The notes: a model not told the origin generated them from the sequence alone. 49,743 bases of DNA from JANLUX01 sp031366005 (GCA_031366005.1 JANLZB010000045.1:1-49743), one strand, 5' to 3'. Positions 32,209-42,112 are shown, numbered from the stretch's first letter. A program made the numbers and translations.

Positions 32209-33071
32209 GTTGCAGGCTGTTTACGTGCATTACTGATACCTACAATAAGAAGCACAATGAGCGCTGTAACAAGTTTTAAAAAGTTAGGATTTAATCCCAA
32301 CGAAAGTGCAAGCGCAAGTATTACTCTAAACAAAACACTGCCTATTATCACTGCGATGATATGATATAAAAGTCCGCGTTGTAAAAAAGGTTTTAATAAT
32401 GCTTCACCAATCATTACTGAACCTAATCCTGAAATCACAATTCCGATTCCCATATTGATGTCAGCAAATCCCTGGTACTGTGTTATGAGATAGCCGCTGA
32501 TTGCGGTTAATCCGTTTGCCAGTGCAAGACCAATAATTTTCATTCGGTTTGTATTCACTCCCATTGAACGTACCATTGCTTCACTGTTACCTGTTGCACG
32601 CATGGCAATTCCGAAATCAGTTTTTAAAAGCCAGGTGATAAAGAGTAAGAGAATAACAGCGAACGATAACATCACTACCCAATAATTCTGTTGAAGAAGA
32701 TTGTATGAAATACAACTGAATACTGTGTTAACATTAATTAATGGAAGATTAGAACGGCCCATGATAAAAAGGTTGATGGAATATAAAGCAGTCATCACTA
32801 AAATTCCCGCAAGCAATGGATTTATTTTTAGACGGGTATGAATGACTCCTGTTAAAGCGCCTGCAATCATTCCGCCAGCAATAGAAGCGACTAACGCTAA
32901 AGCAGGATGCGCACCTGAAACTAAAAATGTAGCTGTGATAACTCCGCCTAACGTGTAAGACCCGTCCGTAGTTATATCAGGAATATTAAAAATACGCAGC
33001 GATAAAAAAATACCAATTCCTAAAGACGCATAACCTAATCCTTGTAAAAGCGCAGTGCTTAAAAAATCCAT
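32205..33071 (-). CDS. ABC transporter permease (TrpY-type)
   Basis: This 288-residue inner-membrane protein has about nine spans. It carries GYASLGIGIFLSLRIFNIPD and ITTDGSYTLGGVITA at the N-terminus, and MRATGNSEAMVRSMGVNTNR near 175-194, the conserved cytoplasmic loop that contacts the ATPase. GLGSVMIGEALL is also typical. It belongs to the branched-chain/BPD_transp_2 group. The set binding protein, permease, ATPase is in that order on the minus strand. The gap to the binding protein gene contains a repeat hairpin. Confidence 0.92.
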   Translation of the reverse strand: MDFLSTALLQGLGYASLGIGIFLSLRIFNIPDITTDGSYTLGGVITATFLVSGAHPALALVASIAGGMIAGALTGVIHTRLKINPLLAGILVMTALYSINLFIMGRSNLPLINVNTVFSCISYNLLQQNYWVVMLSFAVILLLFITWLLKTDFGIAMRATGNSEAMVRSMGVNTNRMKIIGLALANGLTAISGYLITQYQGFADINMGIGIVISGLGSVMIGEALLKPFLQRGLLYHIIAVIIGSVLFRVILALALSLGLNPNFLKLVTALIVLLIVGISNARKQPAT

Positions 33072-33124
33072 AAGTTGTAAATTTTGAAAAGCAAACAGCA
33101 GATTAATAATTGTCGCTGACGGTT

Positions 33125-33172
33125 TCCCTCTCCTTTGGAGAGTCCCGATGTATCGGGAAAGAGGGTGAGGCG
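33125..33172. repeat. CCTCTCCTTTGGAGAG-type repeat, copy 1
   Basis: CCCTCTCCTTTGGAGAG is followed by the palindrome TCCCGATGTATCGGGA and GAGGGTGAGGCG. A close relative with a shorter middle is found at 49701-49738. It sits in the permease/binding-protein gap. Confidence 0.8.
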
Positions 33173-33179
33173 AACAGTA

Positions 33180-34160
33180 TTACTTAAAGGGGACAAAATC
33201 TTTTCCGGGTTGAATATTAAATCGTGCAGCAGCTTCTGGATTGTAAACGCGTTTTCTAACGCTAACAATTTCAGGGTTTAAATTTTTTGGAAGACCTGTT
33301 TCATTTTTTGCCTTTAATGATTTCAGATAAGCCACTGCCTGTTCACCACTCTGATAACCCCACTGATAAAAATCAGCGCCAAAGCTTGCAACTGCACCAC
33401 GACTTACAAGACCTGCTTCGCTTGTAAAAATGGGAATATTTTTATCATTACAACTTTTAACTACAGTTTCAAACGAAGCAAATATTACATTGTCGGGCAA
33501 CGCAAAAAACACATCTACATTTTTATTTAACAATGATTGTGTCACTAATTGCGTTTCAGATGAATTATTGACAGGGAGATATTTTAATTCTAATCCAAGC
33601 TTATCACAACCAGCTTTCAATTTATCAAATGCAGCCTGTGATTGAAGCTCTGCCTGATTATAAATAGTACCAACAATTTTTGCATCAGGCTTTAATTGTT
33701 TTATAAGTGTTATTGCAGTATCAAGATAATCCAATGTTTCATAAACACCAAAAAGATTAGCCGGTGCATTTCCTTTATCATCCGTAAGTTTTGCTAAATC
33801 AGGACGAGGAGAAACCATCATAAAAACAGGAATTGTTTTGGTACGTTGAACAGCGGTGATTGTAGATAGCGTAACATTAGTTGCAATCAGCGCAGGGTTT
33901 TTTGAAAGAATTAAATCACAACTCTGACCAAGTGTAGGTATATCTCCCTGCGCATTTGCATAAACTATTTTAATTGTGGAATCCTTTTCAGAGAATCCGT
34001 TTTTCTCCAGTGCATCAAAAAACCCTTTTTTGGCAAGTGCAATGGTAGCATCTTCAATAAAATCAAGAAAACCCACAACAGGAACTTTTTTAGGAGATGA
34101 ATTGCTGGCACAACCCGTAACTAACAAACACCACACAAACCATTTGAAATGTATTTTCAT
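33180..34160 (-). CDS. ABC substrate-binding lipoprotein (COG2984/TrpX-type)
   Basis: The 326-residue protein starts with a lipoprotein signal (KWFVWCLLVTGC, Cys17) and has the two-lobed periplasmic-binding fold. KVPVVGFLDFIEDATIALAK, NPALIATNVTLSTITAV, TIPVFMMVSPRPDLAKLTD, AKIVGTIYNQAELQS and NVDVFFALPDNVIFASFE are typical of COG2984. EAGLVSRGAVASFGADFYQW contributes to the ligand pocket. The ligand cannot be read from sequence. Tryptophan, other aromatic compounds or sugars have been proposed for relatives. Confidence 0.9.
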   Translation of the reverse strand: MKIHFKWFVWCLLVTGCASNSSPKKVPVVGFLDFIEDATIALAKKGFFDALEKNGFSEKDSTIKIVYANAQGDIPTLGQSCDLILSKNPALIATNVTLSTITAVQRTKTIPVFMMVSPRPDLAKLTDDKGNAPANLFGVYETLDYLDTAITLIKQLKPDAKIVGTIYNQAELQSQAAFDKLKAGCDKLGLELKYLPVNNSSETQLVTQSLLNKNVDVFFALPDNVIFASFETVVKSCNDKNIPIFTSEAGLVSRGAVASFGADFYQWGYQSGEQAVAYLKSLKAKNETGLPKNLNPEIVSVRKRVYNPEAAARFNIQPGKDFVPFK

Positions 34161-34372
34161 AATTATGAATATCTAAGTGCCTAAAATTAATTAAAGGATT
34201 GAGCAAAGGCGGGAGCAGGAATTAATTTATAAGAGAAATAAAAATATTTCTTAACAACATTCACAATTTTCATTCTGTAAAGGCATTATACAACACGCTA
34301 TTGATAAATAATAATTGCTGTTGCCTGTCAATAACTTTTAAATAGTGTTAGGATGCAAAGTTGCAATCGCCT

Positions 34373-34380
34373 TATATTTG
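34373..34380 (+). promoter_or_regulatory. Candidate -7 box of recJ
   Basis: TATATTTG matches TAnnTTTG and would start transcription about 20 bases before the recJ ATG. No TTG is at the ideal upstream distance, so support is partial. Confidence 0.4.
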
Positions 34381-34405
34381 TTGTCAATACAACCGTAATA
34401 ATGCC

Positions 34406-36154
34406 ATGCAGAAAAAATGGGTTTTAAAACCGGCAGGTGATGCCGTTTTTGTTGATGCTTTGGCAGCAGAATTAAAAATTAATTCAATCCTGGCAAATTT
34501 ATTAGTACAGCGTGGCATCACAACTTTTGAAGAAGCACGTAGGTTCTTTCGCCCCTCGCTGGAGCATCTTTATGATCCGTTTCTGATGAAGGATATGGAT
34601 AAAGCAGTGGAACGAATTGAAGAAGCGATCCGCCAGAAAGAAAATATTTTAGTGTATGGTGATTATGATGTGGATGGCACAACAGCTGTTTCGCTGGTGT
34701 ACACTTTTTTAAAGACCTTACATGGAAATACTACTTACTATATCCCTGACCGTTACCGCGAAGGTTATGGAATTTCAAAAATGGGAATTGATTGGGCTAA
34801 AGAGAATAATTATACACTGATTATTGCGCTTGATTGCGGCATTAAATCCATTGATAAAATAGCTTACGCCAATGAACTCAATATTGATTTTATTATTTGC
34901 GATCATCACAGGCCAGGAGCCGAAATTCCTGATGCAATTGCTGTATTAGATCCGAAGAGAATTGATTGTGAATATCCTTTTAAGGAACTCAGCGGTTGTG
35001 GAGTTGGTTTTAAACTTATTCAAGCTATAGCGCAAAAAAACAATATGCCTTTCAACCAGATTGAACAATATCTCGATCTGGTGGCAGTGAGCATTGCCGC
35101 TGACATTGTACCTATAGTTGATGAAAACAGAATTCTTACTTATTATGGTTTGCAAATATTAAACCGGGAGCCACGGCCCGGCATCAAAGCAATATTGGAG
35201 CTAAGTGGTTTCAAAAGAGAATTGTGTGTTAGTGATATCGTATTTACAATTGCACCCAGAATAAATGCTGCAGGACGTATTGAACATGGAAATAAAGCAG
35301 TTGAATTGCTTGTTTCTAAAAATGCAGATGTGGCTACTTTGTTGGGTGATGGTATTGATGATCATAACACAACACGAAAAAATTTAGACCAGATCATAAC
35401 TGAACAAGCATTGCAGCAGGTTGAAGATAATCCTGATTCCAAAAACAAAAAAACCACAGTTGTTTATCATCCATCATGGCACAAGGGAGTTATTGGGATA
35501 GTTGCTTCCCGGTTGACAGAAAAATATTATCGCCCTACCATTGTGCTCACCAAAAACAATGATGTAGTTTCAGGTTCGGGCCGGTCTGTTAAAGATTTTG
35601 ATATTTATAATGCATTGGAAAGTTGCAGTGATTTACTGGAGCAATTTGGCGGTCACATGTATGCGGCAGGCTTAACCATGAAAGAAGAAAATATTGAAAC
35701 TTTTCGCGAACGGTTTGAGCAGATTGTGTCATCAAGTTTAGAGGAGCGTATGCTTACCCGTGAAATAGAAGTGGATTGCGTTCTTCAATTGAAAGAAATA
35801 ACAACCCGCTTTTTTAGAATATTAAAACAGTTTGCTCCATTCGGGCCTGGCAATATGTCTCCAATTTTCAGAAGTGATGGTGTACGCGATAACGGAAGAG
35901 GACGCATAGTGGGCAACAATCATTTAAAACTTACGATTACTCAATCAGAATTTGCACCAGGCTCCTATGATGGTATCGCATTTCAGTTAGGACATCATCA
36001 TCCGCAGGTAGAACAAAATGAGTGCTTTGATGTTGTTTATCATATTGAAGAAAACAATTTTAATGGCCGTACTACGCTACAGCTTAACATTAAAGACCTG
36101 CAATTTGTGACTGAAAAAATATCGAGAAATGAAAAGCCGATAACAGCGGGTTAA
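34406..36154 (+). CDS. recJ: Single-stranded-DNA-specific exonuclease RecJ
   Basis: RecJ degrades single-stranded DNA 5' to 3' in recombination and mismatch/base-excision repair. From the ATG at 34406 the protein has 582 residues, a normal length. The DHH-family motifs are complete: DYDVDGTTAVSLVY at about 86-99, ALDCGIKSIDK, CDHHRPGAEIPDA (DHH at 166-168) and SGCGVGFKL. In the DHHA1 domain GIVASRLTEKYYRPTIVL, SGSGRSVKDFDIYNALE and EQFGGHMYAAGLTM with G-G-H are seen. A TTG 15 codons upstream is open, but the ATG fits the family start and lies downstream of a -7-like box. Confidence 0.96.
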   Translation: MQKKWVLKPAGDAVFVDALAAELKINSILANLLVQRGITTFEEARRFFRPSLEHLYDPFLMKDMDKAVERIEEAIRQKENILVYGDYDVDGTTAVSLVYTFLKTLHGNTTYYIPDRYREGYGISKMGIDWAKENNYTLIIALDCGIKSIDKIAYANELNIDFIICDHHRPGAEIPDAIAVLDPKRIDCEYPFKELSGCGVGFKLIQAIAQKNNMPFNQIEQYLDLVAVSIAADIVPIVDENRILTYYGLQILNREPRPGIKAILELSGFKRELCVSDIVFTIAPRINAAGRIEHGNKAVELLVSKNADVATLLGDGIDDHNTTRKNLDQIITEQALQQVEDNPDSKNKKTTVVYHPSWHKGVIGIVASRLTEKYYRPTIVLTKNNDVVSGSGRSVKDFDIYNALESCSDLLEQFGGHMYAAGLTMKEENIETFRERFEQIVSSSLEERMLTREIEVDCVLQLKEITTRFFRILKQFAPFGPGNMSPIFRSDGVRDNGRGRIVGNNHLKLTITQSEFAPGSYDGIAFQLGHHHPQVEQNECFDVVYHIEENNFNGRTTLQLNIKDLQFVTEKISRNEKPITAG

Positions 36155-36251
36155 GCAGATCCCTCCTATCAAAAAGTATTTATTGGATAATGGAATATTG
36201 AAATCAGATTTATAAAATTACCAAACATTTTCTACTCAACTAATAACAATA

Positions 36252-36281
36252 AAAAACTCCGGTGTGATTGCCGGAGTTTTT
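36252..36281. terminator. Bidirectional terminator between recJ and gldN
   Basis: AAAAACTCCGG pairs perfectly with CCGGAGTTTTT around an 8-base loop. The genes converge here, so it can stop both transcripts. Confidence 0.85.
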
Positions 36282-36300
36282 CATTATGGGATTTTTTGTT

Positions 36301-37146
36301 CTAATATTCCCAAAGATCGTGTTCAAGATTTATCATATCCTGTTTAATACGTTCTGATTCTAATAATGCATCCAATGGATTTGCTTTATAATCATCCACT
36401 CTGCGGTTATAAACGTTATCTTCTTTCATGATGTAACTGTTAAACATACGTTTCATAAATATATCATCATAAGTTAAACGCTGTGAAGTATTAAAGCGGT
36501 TTGCAACTTCTGCATTGGCAAATATTCTTCTTGCCTCAGGAAAATAAACCCAGAACAATAATTTTTTCTGTCCTCCTTCAATCAGGTTTCCTTCCTGATC
36601 ACGTGCTAAAATCATGGGACAAATTCCTATGATGCGTACATCCAATATTGAACGTTGTTTGTCAAAAAACCATTCTTCTTTAACACGATACTGTATCACA
36701 TCATCAGGATTAAATGCCCGGTAGATGATAGTATCATAAGTGTTATATGGTGGATCCGGATTAGTTACTGTGGTAGTCATAGAATCAGATCCTCCAACTT
36801 TGGAAAACTCAGCAGCAGTCATTGGAAAAGTAAATTCATCATCATCTGAACGATAAGCAGTAAGACTTCCTTCTTTGATGGCATCCATCAAGAGATTGAT
36901 CAGATTTTTTCGATCTTTTGTCTCACTGGTTTTGGGATAGCGTAAAGGAGCATTTATCTTTTCATTCAAATCAATATGCCGCCATATTTTCTTTGACCAC
37001 ATAACATCAGCTTCCCGCAGATTGTAATAAGAAACAACCTTGCGTGCCGGATTATTTTCTTTTACATACACCCCATCCAAAACATTTTGGGCATACGTAA
37101 TCGCACTTAAAATGATCAGCGCTATGACAAGAATTCCCTTTTTCAT
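36301..37146 (-). CDS. gldN: Type IX secretion/gliding protein GldN
   Basis: The 281-residue protein has a cleavable signal (GILVIALIILSAITYAQN) and the GldN pattern. KENNPARKVVSYYNLREADV, MWSKKIWRHIDLNEKINAPL, ILDVRIIGICPMILARDQEG, LFWVYFPEARRIFANAEV and LTYDDIFMKRMFNSYIM are seen in order. GldN (PorN) forms the periplasmic ring with GldK and contacts the GldM motor. It is the last gene of the porP-gldK-L-M-N run, 73 bp after gldM. Confidence 0.95.
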   Translation of the reverse strand: MKKGILVIALIILSAITYAQNVLDGVYVKENNPARKVVSYYNLREADVMWSKKIWRHIDLNEKINAPLRYPKTSETKDRKNLINLLMDAIKEGSLTAYRSDDDEFTFPMTAAEFSKVGGSDSMTTTVTNPDPPYNTYDTIIYRAFNPDDVIQYRVKEEWFFDKQRSILDVRIIGICPMILARDQEGNLIEGGQKKLLFWVYFPEARRIFANAEVANRFNTSQRLTYDDIFMKRMFNSYIMKEDNVYNRRVDDYKANPLDALLESERIKQDMINLEHDLWEY

Positions 37147-37219
37147 CGGAGTAGATTTATTTAACTTTTAACGACTATTTATTGCTATTGTTACAACCTG
37201 TAACGTTTGCTTCTCAATA

Positions 37220-38809
37220 TTATTGAACTGTGAGTATGATAGGATTAATATCTCTTACCGTATTATCAGGCATTGTTGCTTTGATATACTCAAACAGAAT
37301 TTTATCCCCTGCACGACATTGATTAATGACATCACGCATTTCACTGGTTAATACATTACCATCTGTGCTTTTTTCAATCGGGTCACGACCTTTACCATAA
37401 CGGCTCATCTTAAATGACTTTACTTTTGAGAAAAGATCAAAATCAAAATTTTCCATTTCAGGAATAATCGCGGACTGTGCTGCCAAAACATTTTTAGAAA
37501 TAGCACCATCTCTTTTACCAGCAATCTTAGCCACAGGATTTGGAATTTTCTTTACCCGGAATTTGAATTCTCCCATTGGCAATGGCGGCTTGCCCGCAGT
37601 AAGTTCTGCACTTACTCTAACAATTGCTTCCCCAACAGTAGATGCGCGACCTACAAAATGGCCTTTACCTAATTTAGGATCTTGAGTTAAAGTTATACCT
37701 GTCGCAGTAAATTTTACTTTATCAGCAGCAACACCCGGAACTGAAATTGACATTGGATTATCAACTCCAATATAAACAACGTTCATTTTATCAGCAGAAA
37801 CTGTAGAGCTTGGTTTGGCAGCTATATAAGATGATTCAAATTTATATTCACCGATCGTATTATCAGGATTTTTAATCTTGATAATACCGCCCCATTTTTG
37901 TTCTCCATCAGTTGTAGGATGTGCGGTATAAGTTCCTACCCCTGCGGCAACTGGAATAGGTCTTCCTCCCACAAGGACTTCAGGATCAGAAGTTGAACTC
38001 ATAGCTGCAAGAAAAACATCTGCTTTATATTCCTGTCCTATTAAAACATAACTTGTAGGAGCTATTACTCGTGGAGCAAGTGTGTCAAATTTAAAATCAG
38101 TTGCGTTGATGGAAGATAATAAGTGCGTTACAACTTCTGACTCAGCATTCTTAACATCTGTCTGCATTTTCGTTAACAGTGCAACTGTTGCAACAACAGG
38201 GTTATGATAGAAACTTGCCATTTCCCAGGTACGTTTTCCATCCTCAACTTCTTTGGGATCGGGATCTTTTGTATTAAATAATGTTTCAAAACGCTGAGCA
38301 AATTTTGGACGGTCCTTCTCATCAAGATTTGCAAGCATTGCCTTTTTAAATTCGCCTATCTTTTCTTTTAATTCAGAAGCCTTATGTCCCTTACCATTAT
38401 TTTCACTGCCACACATTAATAATGTTGGAGTATCATAGTCATCCTTCTTTTCCAGCTCTCGTGAAGAAGGTGTTTTTACTCCTGCTTCAACACCATCCGT
38501 TTTGCGTAAGAGTGTATCTTTTAATGAAAGGATGTATTTATCTAAACCATCGCAAAGCTGTTTAGCTTTCATTGCCTTATCATAATATGGCTTGGTTTTT
38601 ATCGGATCATGTTCCAATTGTTTCTGAAATGCACTATAAGCCTGGGCGTTTTTCCCTGTAATGTTAGTGACTGTAACTCCTAAAGCATCATCAATGGTTA
38701 CAAATGCATTGATAATTTCTTTGGAAACGTTAAGTGCTAAAAGGGCGGTAAGCACCAGGTACATCATCCCGATCATCTTTTGCCTCGGGGATAATTTTTG
38801 ACCTGCCAT
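37220..38809 (-). CDS. gldM: Type IX secretion/gliding motor protein GldM
   Basis: The 529-residue protein begins with SPRQKMIGMMYLVLTALLAL, the single inner-membrane helix that sits inside the GldL pentamer. It continues as a long periplasmic rod with the D1-D4 domains (YVLIGQEYKADVFLAAMSST; KMNVVYIGVDNPMSISVPG; PNPVAKIAGKRDGAISKNVL). GldL and GldM form the proton-driven rotary motor that powers gliding and T9SS secretion. The length is near the family norm of about 510-530. Confidence 0.96.
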   Translation of the reverse strand: MAGQKLSPRQKMIGMMYLVLTALLALNVSKEIINAFVTIDDALGVTVTNITGKNAQAYSAFQKQLEHDPIKTKPYYDKAMKAKQLCDGLDKYILSLKDTLLRKTDGVEAGVKTPSSRELEKKDDYDTPTLLMCGSENNGKGHKASELKEKIGEFKKAMLANLDEKDRPKFAQRFETLFNTKDPDPKEVEDGKRTWEMASFYHNPVVATVALLTKMQTDVKNAESEVVTHLLSSINATDFKFDTLAPRVIAPTSYVLIGQEYKADVFLAAMSSTSDPEVLVGGRPIPVAAGVGTYTAHPTTDGEQKWGGIIKIKNPDNTIGEYKFESSYIAAKPSSTVSADKMNVVYIGVDNPMSISVPGVAADKVKFTATGITLTQDPKLGKGHFVGRASTVGEAIVRVSAELTAGKPPLPMGEFKFRVKKIPNPVAKIAGKRDGAISKNVLAAQSAIIPEMENFDFDLFSKVKSFKMSRYGKGRDPIEKSTDGNVLTSEMRDVINQCRAGDKILFEYIKATMPDNTVRDINPIILTVQ

Positions 38810-38863
38810 GTTTAAATATTGGGTATTTGATTAAAGTGTTTTGGATTGATACTTTTATTGTGC

Positions 38864-39667
38864 TTATTGCTTATTGACATTCATGGCAGAAAGCATGTTA
38901 CCGTAAATGGTATTGAGTGAACCAAGATTTTTCGCAAGTTTAGCTACCTCATCTTTATAACGCTTGGTATCATCAACAGTAGCATTCAGGTTGCCTAATA
39001 ATTGGGAAATGCCATCGTAAAACTTAGTAGTTTCCTTCATACGAGTGCTTGCTTCCTGCAATTGTAATTCGTATGTTGCATTAAGAGCAGCCATATTTTT
39101 TCCTGCAGCTTTTACCTGATCAGTATAAATTTTTACATCTTCGCTTGATGTGCTAAGATTATTCATAGCTGTAGTTGCTTTTTCATACGACTGACTTAAA
39201 GCCGAGATATTTTTAGAAGCTCCCTGAACATTTTTCATATAGTCCTCGGTAGCTACAGTCGCATTTGATAATTGAGCCATCTTACCGGTATTTTCACTTA
39301 AAGCCTTCAATCCGGTTCCAAGGCTTGCAATGAGATCTGGACCAATCTTAGCTTCTGCCATTAAACGATCTAACTCCTGTGCAACAGGATCAATTTTTTT
39401 CTTTTTCTTGTCTCCTCCAGGTTCATGCATTCCAGCTAATTCAGGATAAACCAACGACCAGTCCACATCCTCATGAGGTGGTTCAAATGCTGAAAAGAAG
39501 AAAATAACAGCCTCAGTAAGAAGACCCACAGTAAGCATTAAGCCGGCTCCATTCCAGTGCTGGATTTTAAAGAGCGCTCCTACGATAACAACGGAAGCTC
39601 CCCATCCATAAAGTTTAGCCATTAATAATTTAAATCCCTTGCCCTGGGTGAATTGCGCTAATCCCAT
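38864..39667 (-). CDS. gldL: Type IX secretion/gliding motor protein GldL
   Basis: The 267-residue protein has two N-terminal membrane helices (LMAKLYGWGASVVIVGALFK and AGLMLTVGLLTEAVIFFFSA) joined by IQHWNGAG. The second contains the conserved glutamate involved in proton flow. The remaining two-thirds is cytoplasmic, with coiled-coil repeats (ATTAMNNLSTSSEDVKIYTD). Together with GldM it makes the motor. It is 54 bp from gldM. Confidence 0.96.
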   Translation of the reverse strand: MGLAQFTQGKGFKLLMAKLYGWGASVVIVGALFKIQHWNGAGLMLTVGLLTEAVIFFFSAFEPPHEDVDWSLVYPELAGMHEPGGDKKKKKIDPVAQELDRLMAEAKIGPDLIASLGTGLKALSENTGKMAQLSNATVATEDYMKNVQGASKNISALSQSYEKATTAMNNLSTSSEDVKIYTDQVKAAGKNMAALNATYELQLQEASTRMKETTKFYDGISQLLGNLNATVDDTKRYKDEVAKLAKNLGSLNTIYGNMLSAMNVNKQ

Positions 39668-39759
39668 AGTTTAATTTAGTTTTTAGAATTAATAAATAAT
39701 TGTTTTGGTTTATTTTTATTGTTGAATTTAATCAATAAGGACTATTGCTAAGAAATAAA

Positions 39760-41022
39760 TCAGAAATCTGATTTATCACGTCCTAAGAAATCCATCACAC
39801 ATCTGAATCCAACATAACATTTTGCAGTATCCTGGTATTCATAAGAACGTGTTCCTGTCTGGAGATAATATCCTATATCTTTCCATGAACCTCCACGAAT
39901 AACTTTACGTTTTAACGCAGGAGGATCAGAATCTTTTGCTTCATAAGTATAATCAGGATTCAGATCATGCTGAAAATTGTAAGCCGATTCATCATAAGCA
40001 TTGCTGGTCCATTCGGCCACATTACCTGACATGCAATATAAGCCGTAATCATTAGGCCAGTAAGCAGTGGCTTTTACAGTATAAAAGCCACCATCATCAA
40101 TATAATTTCCTCTTAAAGGTTTAAAGTTTGCAAGGAAGCAACCTCTGCTATTTCGAATATAAGGTCCTCCCCATGGATATGGATCATTTTGTAATCCTCC
40201 GCGTGAAGCGTATTCCCATTCACTTTCAGTTGGCAGTCTGAAATCCTGAACAGTTGATTCACCATTATCATCAAGATAGGAAGTCAGCAATTGTGTTCTC
40301 CAAACACAGAATGCCTGTGCCTGTTTCCAGGAAATTCCCACCACAGGATAATCATCATAAGCAGGATGCCAGTAATATGCTTTTGTAATAGGATCATTAA
40401 ACGAATAAGTGTAATCATGAATCCAGCAAAGTGTATCAGGATAAATGGGTAGTGTTTCTTTCTTAATAAAAACTGAACGGTCTATCAAACCCTGTGGACG
40501 GTTGGTCCGTTGTGCGGCTGCCTGTAAATCGAGCCAGTAATATTCATAAATGAGTTTACGCGTATCAATTTGTTTACGCTTGTAGTAGCGCTCACTTTCG
40601 GGAAGGAAAAGTTCTCCCAGTGTTTCTATATTTTCCTCAGCATCCCATTTTATTTTTTTACTCCAGTTAATATGCTCACCATATTCACCTTCTTCAAGGA
40701 TGTGATCACCGCCTAATAAACGATGTGCCAATGAATCGCGAACCCAATCAGTAAACTGGCGGTATTCATTGTTTGTTATTTCGGTGTTGTCCATATAAAA
40801 AGCGTGCACAGTTACAGTTCTTGCCTGTGAAACCTGTGCATAAGGAACGTCCTGATCATTAGGTCCCATGTTGTAAGAGCCCTGTGGAATAAATACCATT
40901 CCATAAGGATCTGCCTGGTACCACTTTTCCCGTCCGGGTACTCCGGTAAGCTGTCCGCGATTACCACTACCGCAACTTGCTAACAAGAGAACTACAAAGG
41001 AAGCAATAAGGAGATTTTTCAT
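39760..41022 (-). CDS. gldK: Type IX secretion lipoprotein GldK (FGE-sulfatase domain)
   Basis: The ATG at 41022 gives a 420-residue lipoprotein with signal MKNLLIASFVVLLLASC. The open frame extends 34 codons further but lacks any signal there, so I reject it. The mature part has the formylglycine-generating-enzyme-like fold: FIPQGSYNMGPND, VHAFYMDNTEITNNEYRQF, YPVVGISWKQAQAFCVWRT, FRLPTESEWEYASRGG, YCMSGNVAEWTSNAYDESAY and KVIRGGSWKD at the end. The catalytic cysteines of true enzymes are not expected in GldK. It forms the outer-membrane-associated ring with GldN. Confidence 0.94.
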   Translation of the reverse strand: MKNLLIASFVVLLLASCGSGNRGQLTGVPGREKWYQADPYGMVFIPQGSYNMGPNDQDVPYAQVSQARTVTVHAFYMDNTEITNNEYRQFTDWVRDSLAHRLLGGDHILEEGEYGEHINWSKKIKWDAEENIETLGELFLPESERYYKRKQIDTRKLIYEYYWLDLQAAAQRTNRPQGLIDRSVFIKKETLPIYPDTLCWIHDYTYSFNDPITKAYYWHPAYDDYPVVGISWKQAQAFCVWRTQLLTSYLDDNGESTVQDFRLPTESEWEYASRGGLQNDPYPWGGPYIRNSRGCFLANFKPLRGNYIDDGGFYTVKATAYWPNDYGLYCMSGNVAEWTSNAYDESAYNFQHDLNPDYTYEAKDSDPPALKRKVIRGGSWKDIGYYLQTGTRSYEYQDTAKCYVGFRCVMDFLGRDKSDF

Positions 41023-41160
41023 GCTAATCGTGCTTTTGTTTTCGCTCTGTGAATAATTTATCATCGAACGTGTAATGTTTGACTTTATTTTGACTGATGT
41101 AACGATGATATACGTTTGATACAAAATTAAGTTACTGTCCGAGTATTATTTCTACGATTA

Positions 41161-42078
41161 CTATAGGAACCTTACGTTTCTTATGATTGCCGGAATCTTC
41201 TTTTTAGTAGTGAAGCAATATCCAAGCATTATTTCATGAGATCCTGAGCTATAAGTTTTAATATTAGAAGTAGTAATATCATAAGAATAACCAAAACGAA
41301 GTTTATCAGTAATGTTCATTCCAACCATTGCAACAATTGCATCATCTAAACGATAGCTGCCTCCAATCCAAAAACGATTATTGATATGGAGATTAAGATT
41401 AAAATCCGCAGTTGTGTTATCAGTTACATTTTTAACAAAGATTGAAGGCTTAAGTGCCAATGAAGGACTTAAGTCAAAGCTGTAACCAATCATTCCATAA
41501 TAGTGACGCTTAAATGTATTTTTAAATTTATCAAGATTCACCTGGCTCTCCAATAAATGTGTTGCAGAAGCTCCAATGTATAATTTTTCTGAATGAAAAT
41601 AAAGACCTCCACCCATATCAAAAGCACTGCCGTTAACAGACTTTTGTGGAATTGCAGGATCAATAGTAGAGTTCCCATCAGGTGCTTTAAAATCACCACT
41701 GATGGAATGCTGAAGAAAATCAAAATCCAATCCTACACCTAATTTACCTGATCCAATTGCAAAATGGTATGCACCGGCAAGCTTTCCGGTCAAGGTATTT
41801 TCAAAACCGATATCATCCGTTGAAATGCTTAATCCTACTCCAACTTTATTATCCAGCAAAGGGGCATCTGCACCAAACACAAATGTTTTAGGAGCTCCAT
41901 CAAAATTCACCCACTGAGCACGGTAAAGAGCATGTAAACAAATTGCTTCGCTGCTTCCAGCAAAGGCAGGGTTTACATACAACTTATTAAACATATTCTG
42001 GCTGAATTGAGGGTCTTGCTGCGCTATCGCTGAAACACTAAGAATACTCAATGCTATAATTGGTATAATTCTTTTCAT
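41161..42078 (-). CDS. PorP/SprF family type IX secretion outer-membrane protein
   Basis: The 305-residue protein has a signal peptide (IIPIIALSILSVSAIAQQ) directly followed by DPQFSQNMFNKLYVNPAFAG, the hallmark of the PorP/SprF family. ALYRAQWVNFDGAPKTFVFG and NKVGVGLSIS follow. The end FGYSYDITTSNI then HEIMLGYCF predicts a small outer-membrane barrel. Relatives help particular T9SS substrates reach or attach to the surface. It is the first gene of the cluster, and a possible promoter (TTG, 21 nt, TACTTTAG) is at 42113-42144. Confidence 0.93.
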   Translation of the reverse strand: MKRIIPIIALSILSVSAIAQQDPQFSQNMFNKLYVNPAFAGSSEAICLHALYRAQWVNFDGAPKTFVFGADAPLLDNKVGVGLSISTDDIGFENTLTGKLAGAYHFAIGSGKLGVGLDFDFLQHSISGDFKAPDGNSTIDPAIPQKSVNGSAFDMGGGLYFHSEKLYIGASATHLLESQVNLDKFKNTFKRHYYGMIGYSFDLSPSLALKPSIFVKNVTDNTTADFNLNLHINNRFWIGGSYRLDDAIVAMVGMNITDKLRFGYSYDITTSNIKTYSSGSHEIMLGYCFTTKKKIPAIIRNVRFL

Positions 42079-42112
42079 AAAATGCCTGGTTTGCTTGCTT
42101 TTTTTTCGGGGG

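Noticed and set aside
41023..41124. N-terminal extension of gldK
   Set aside because: The extra 34 codons carry no signal sequence, while the ATG at 41022 begins a textbook lipoprotein signal.
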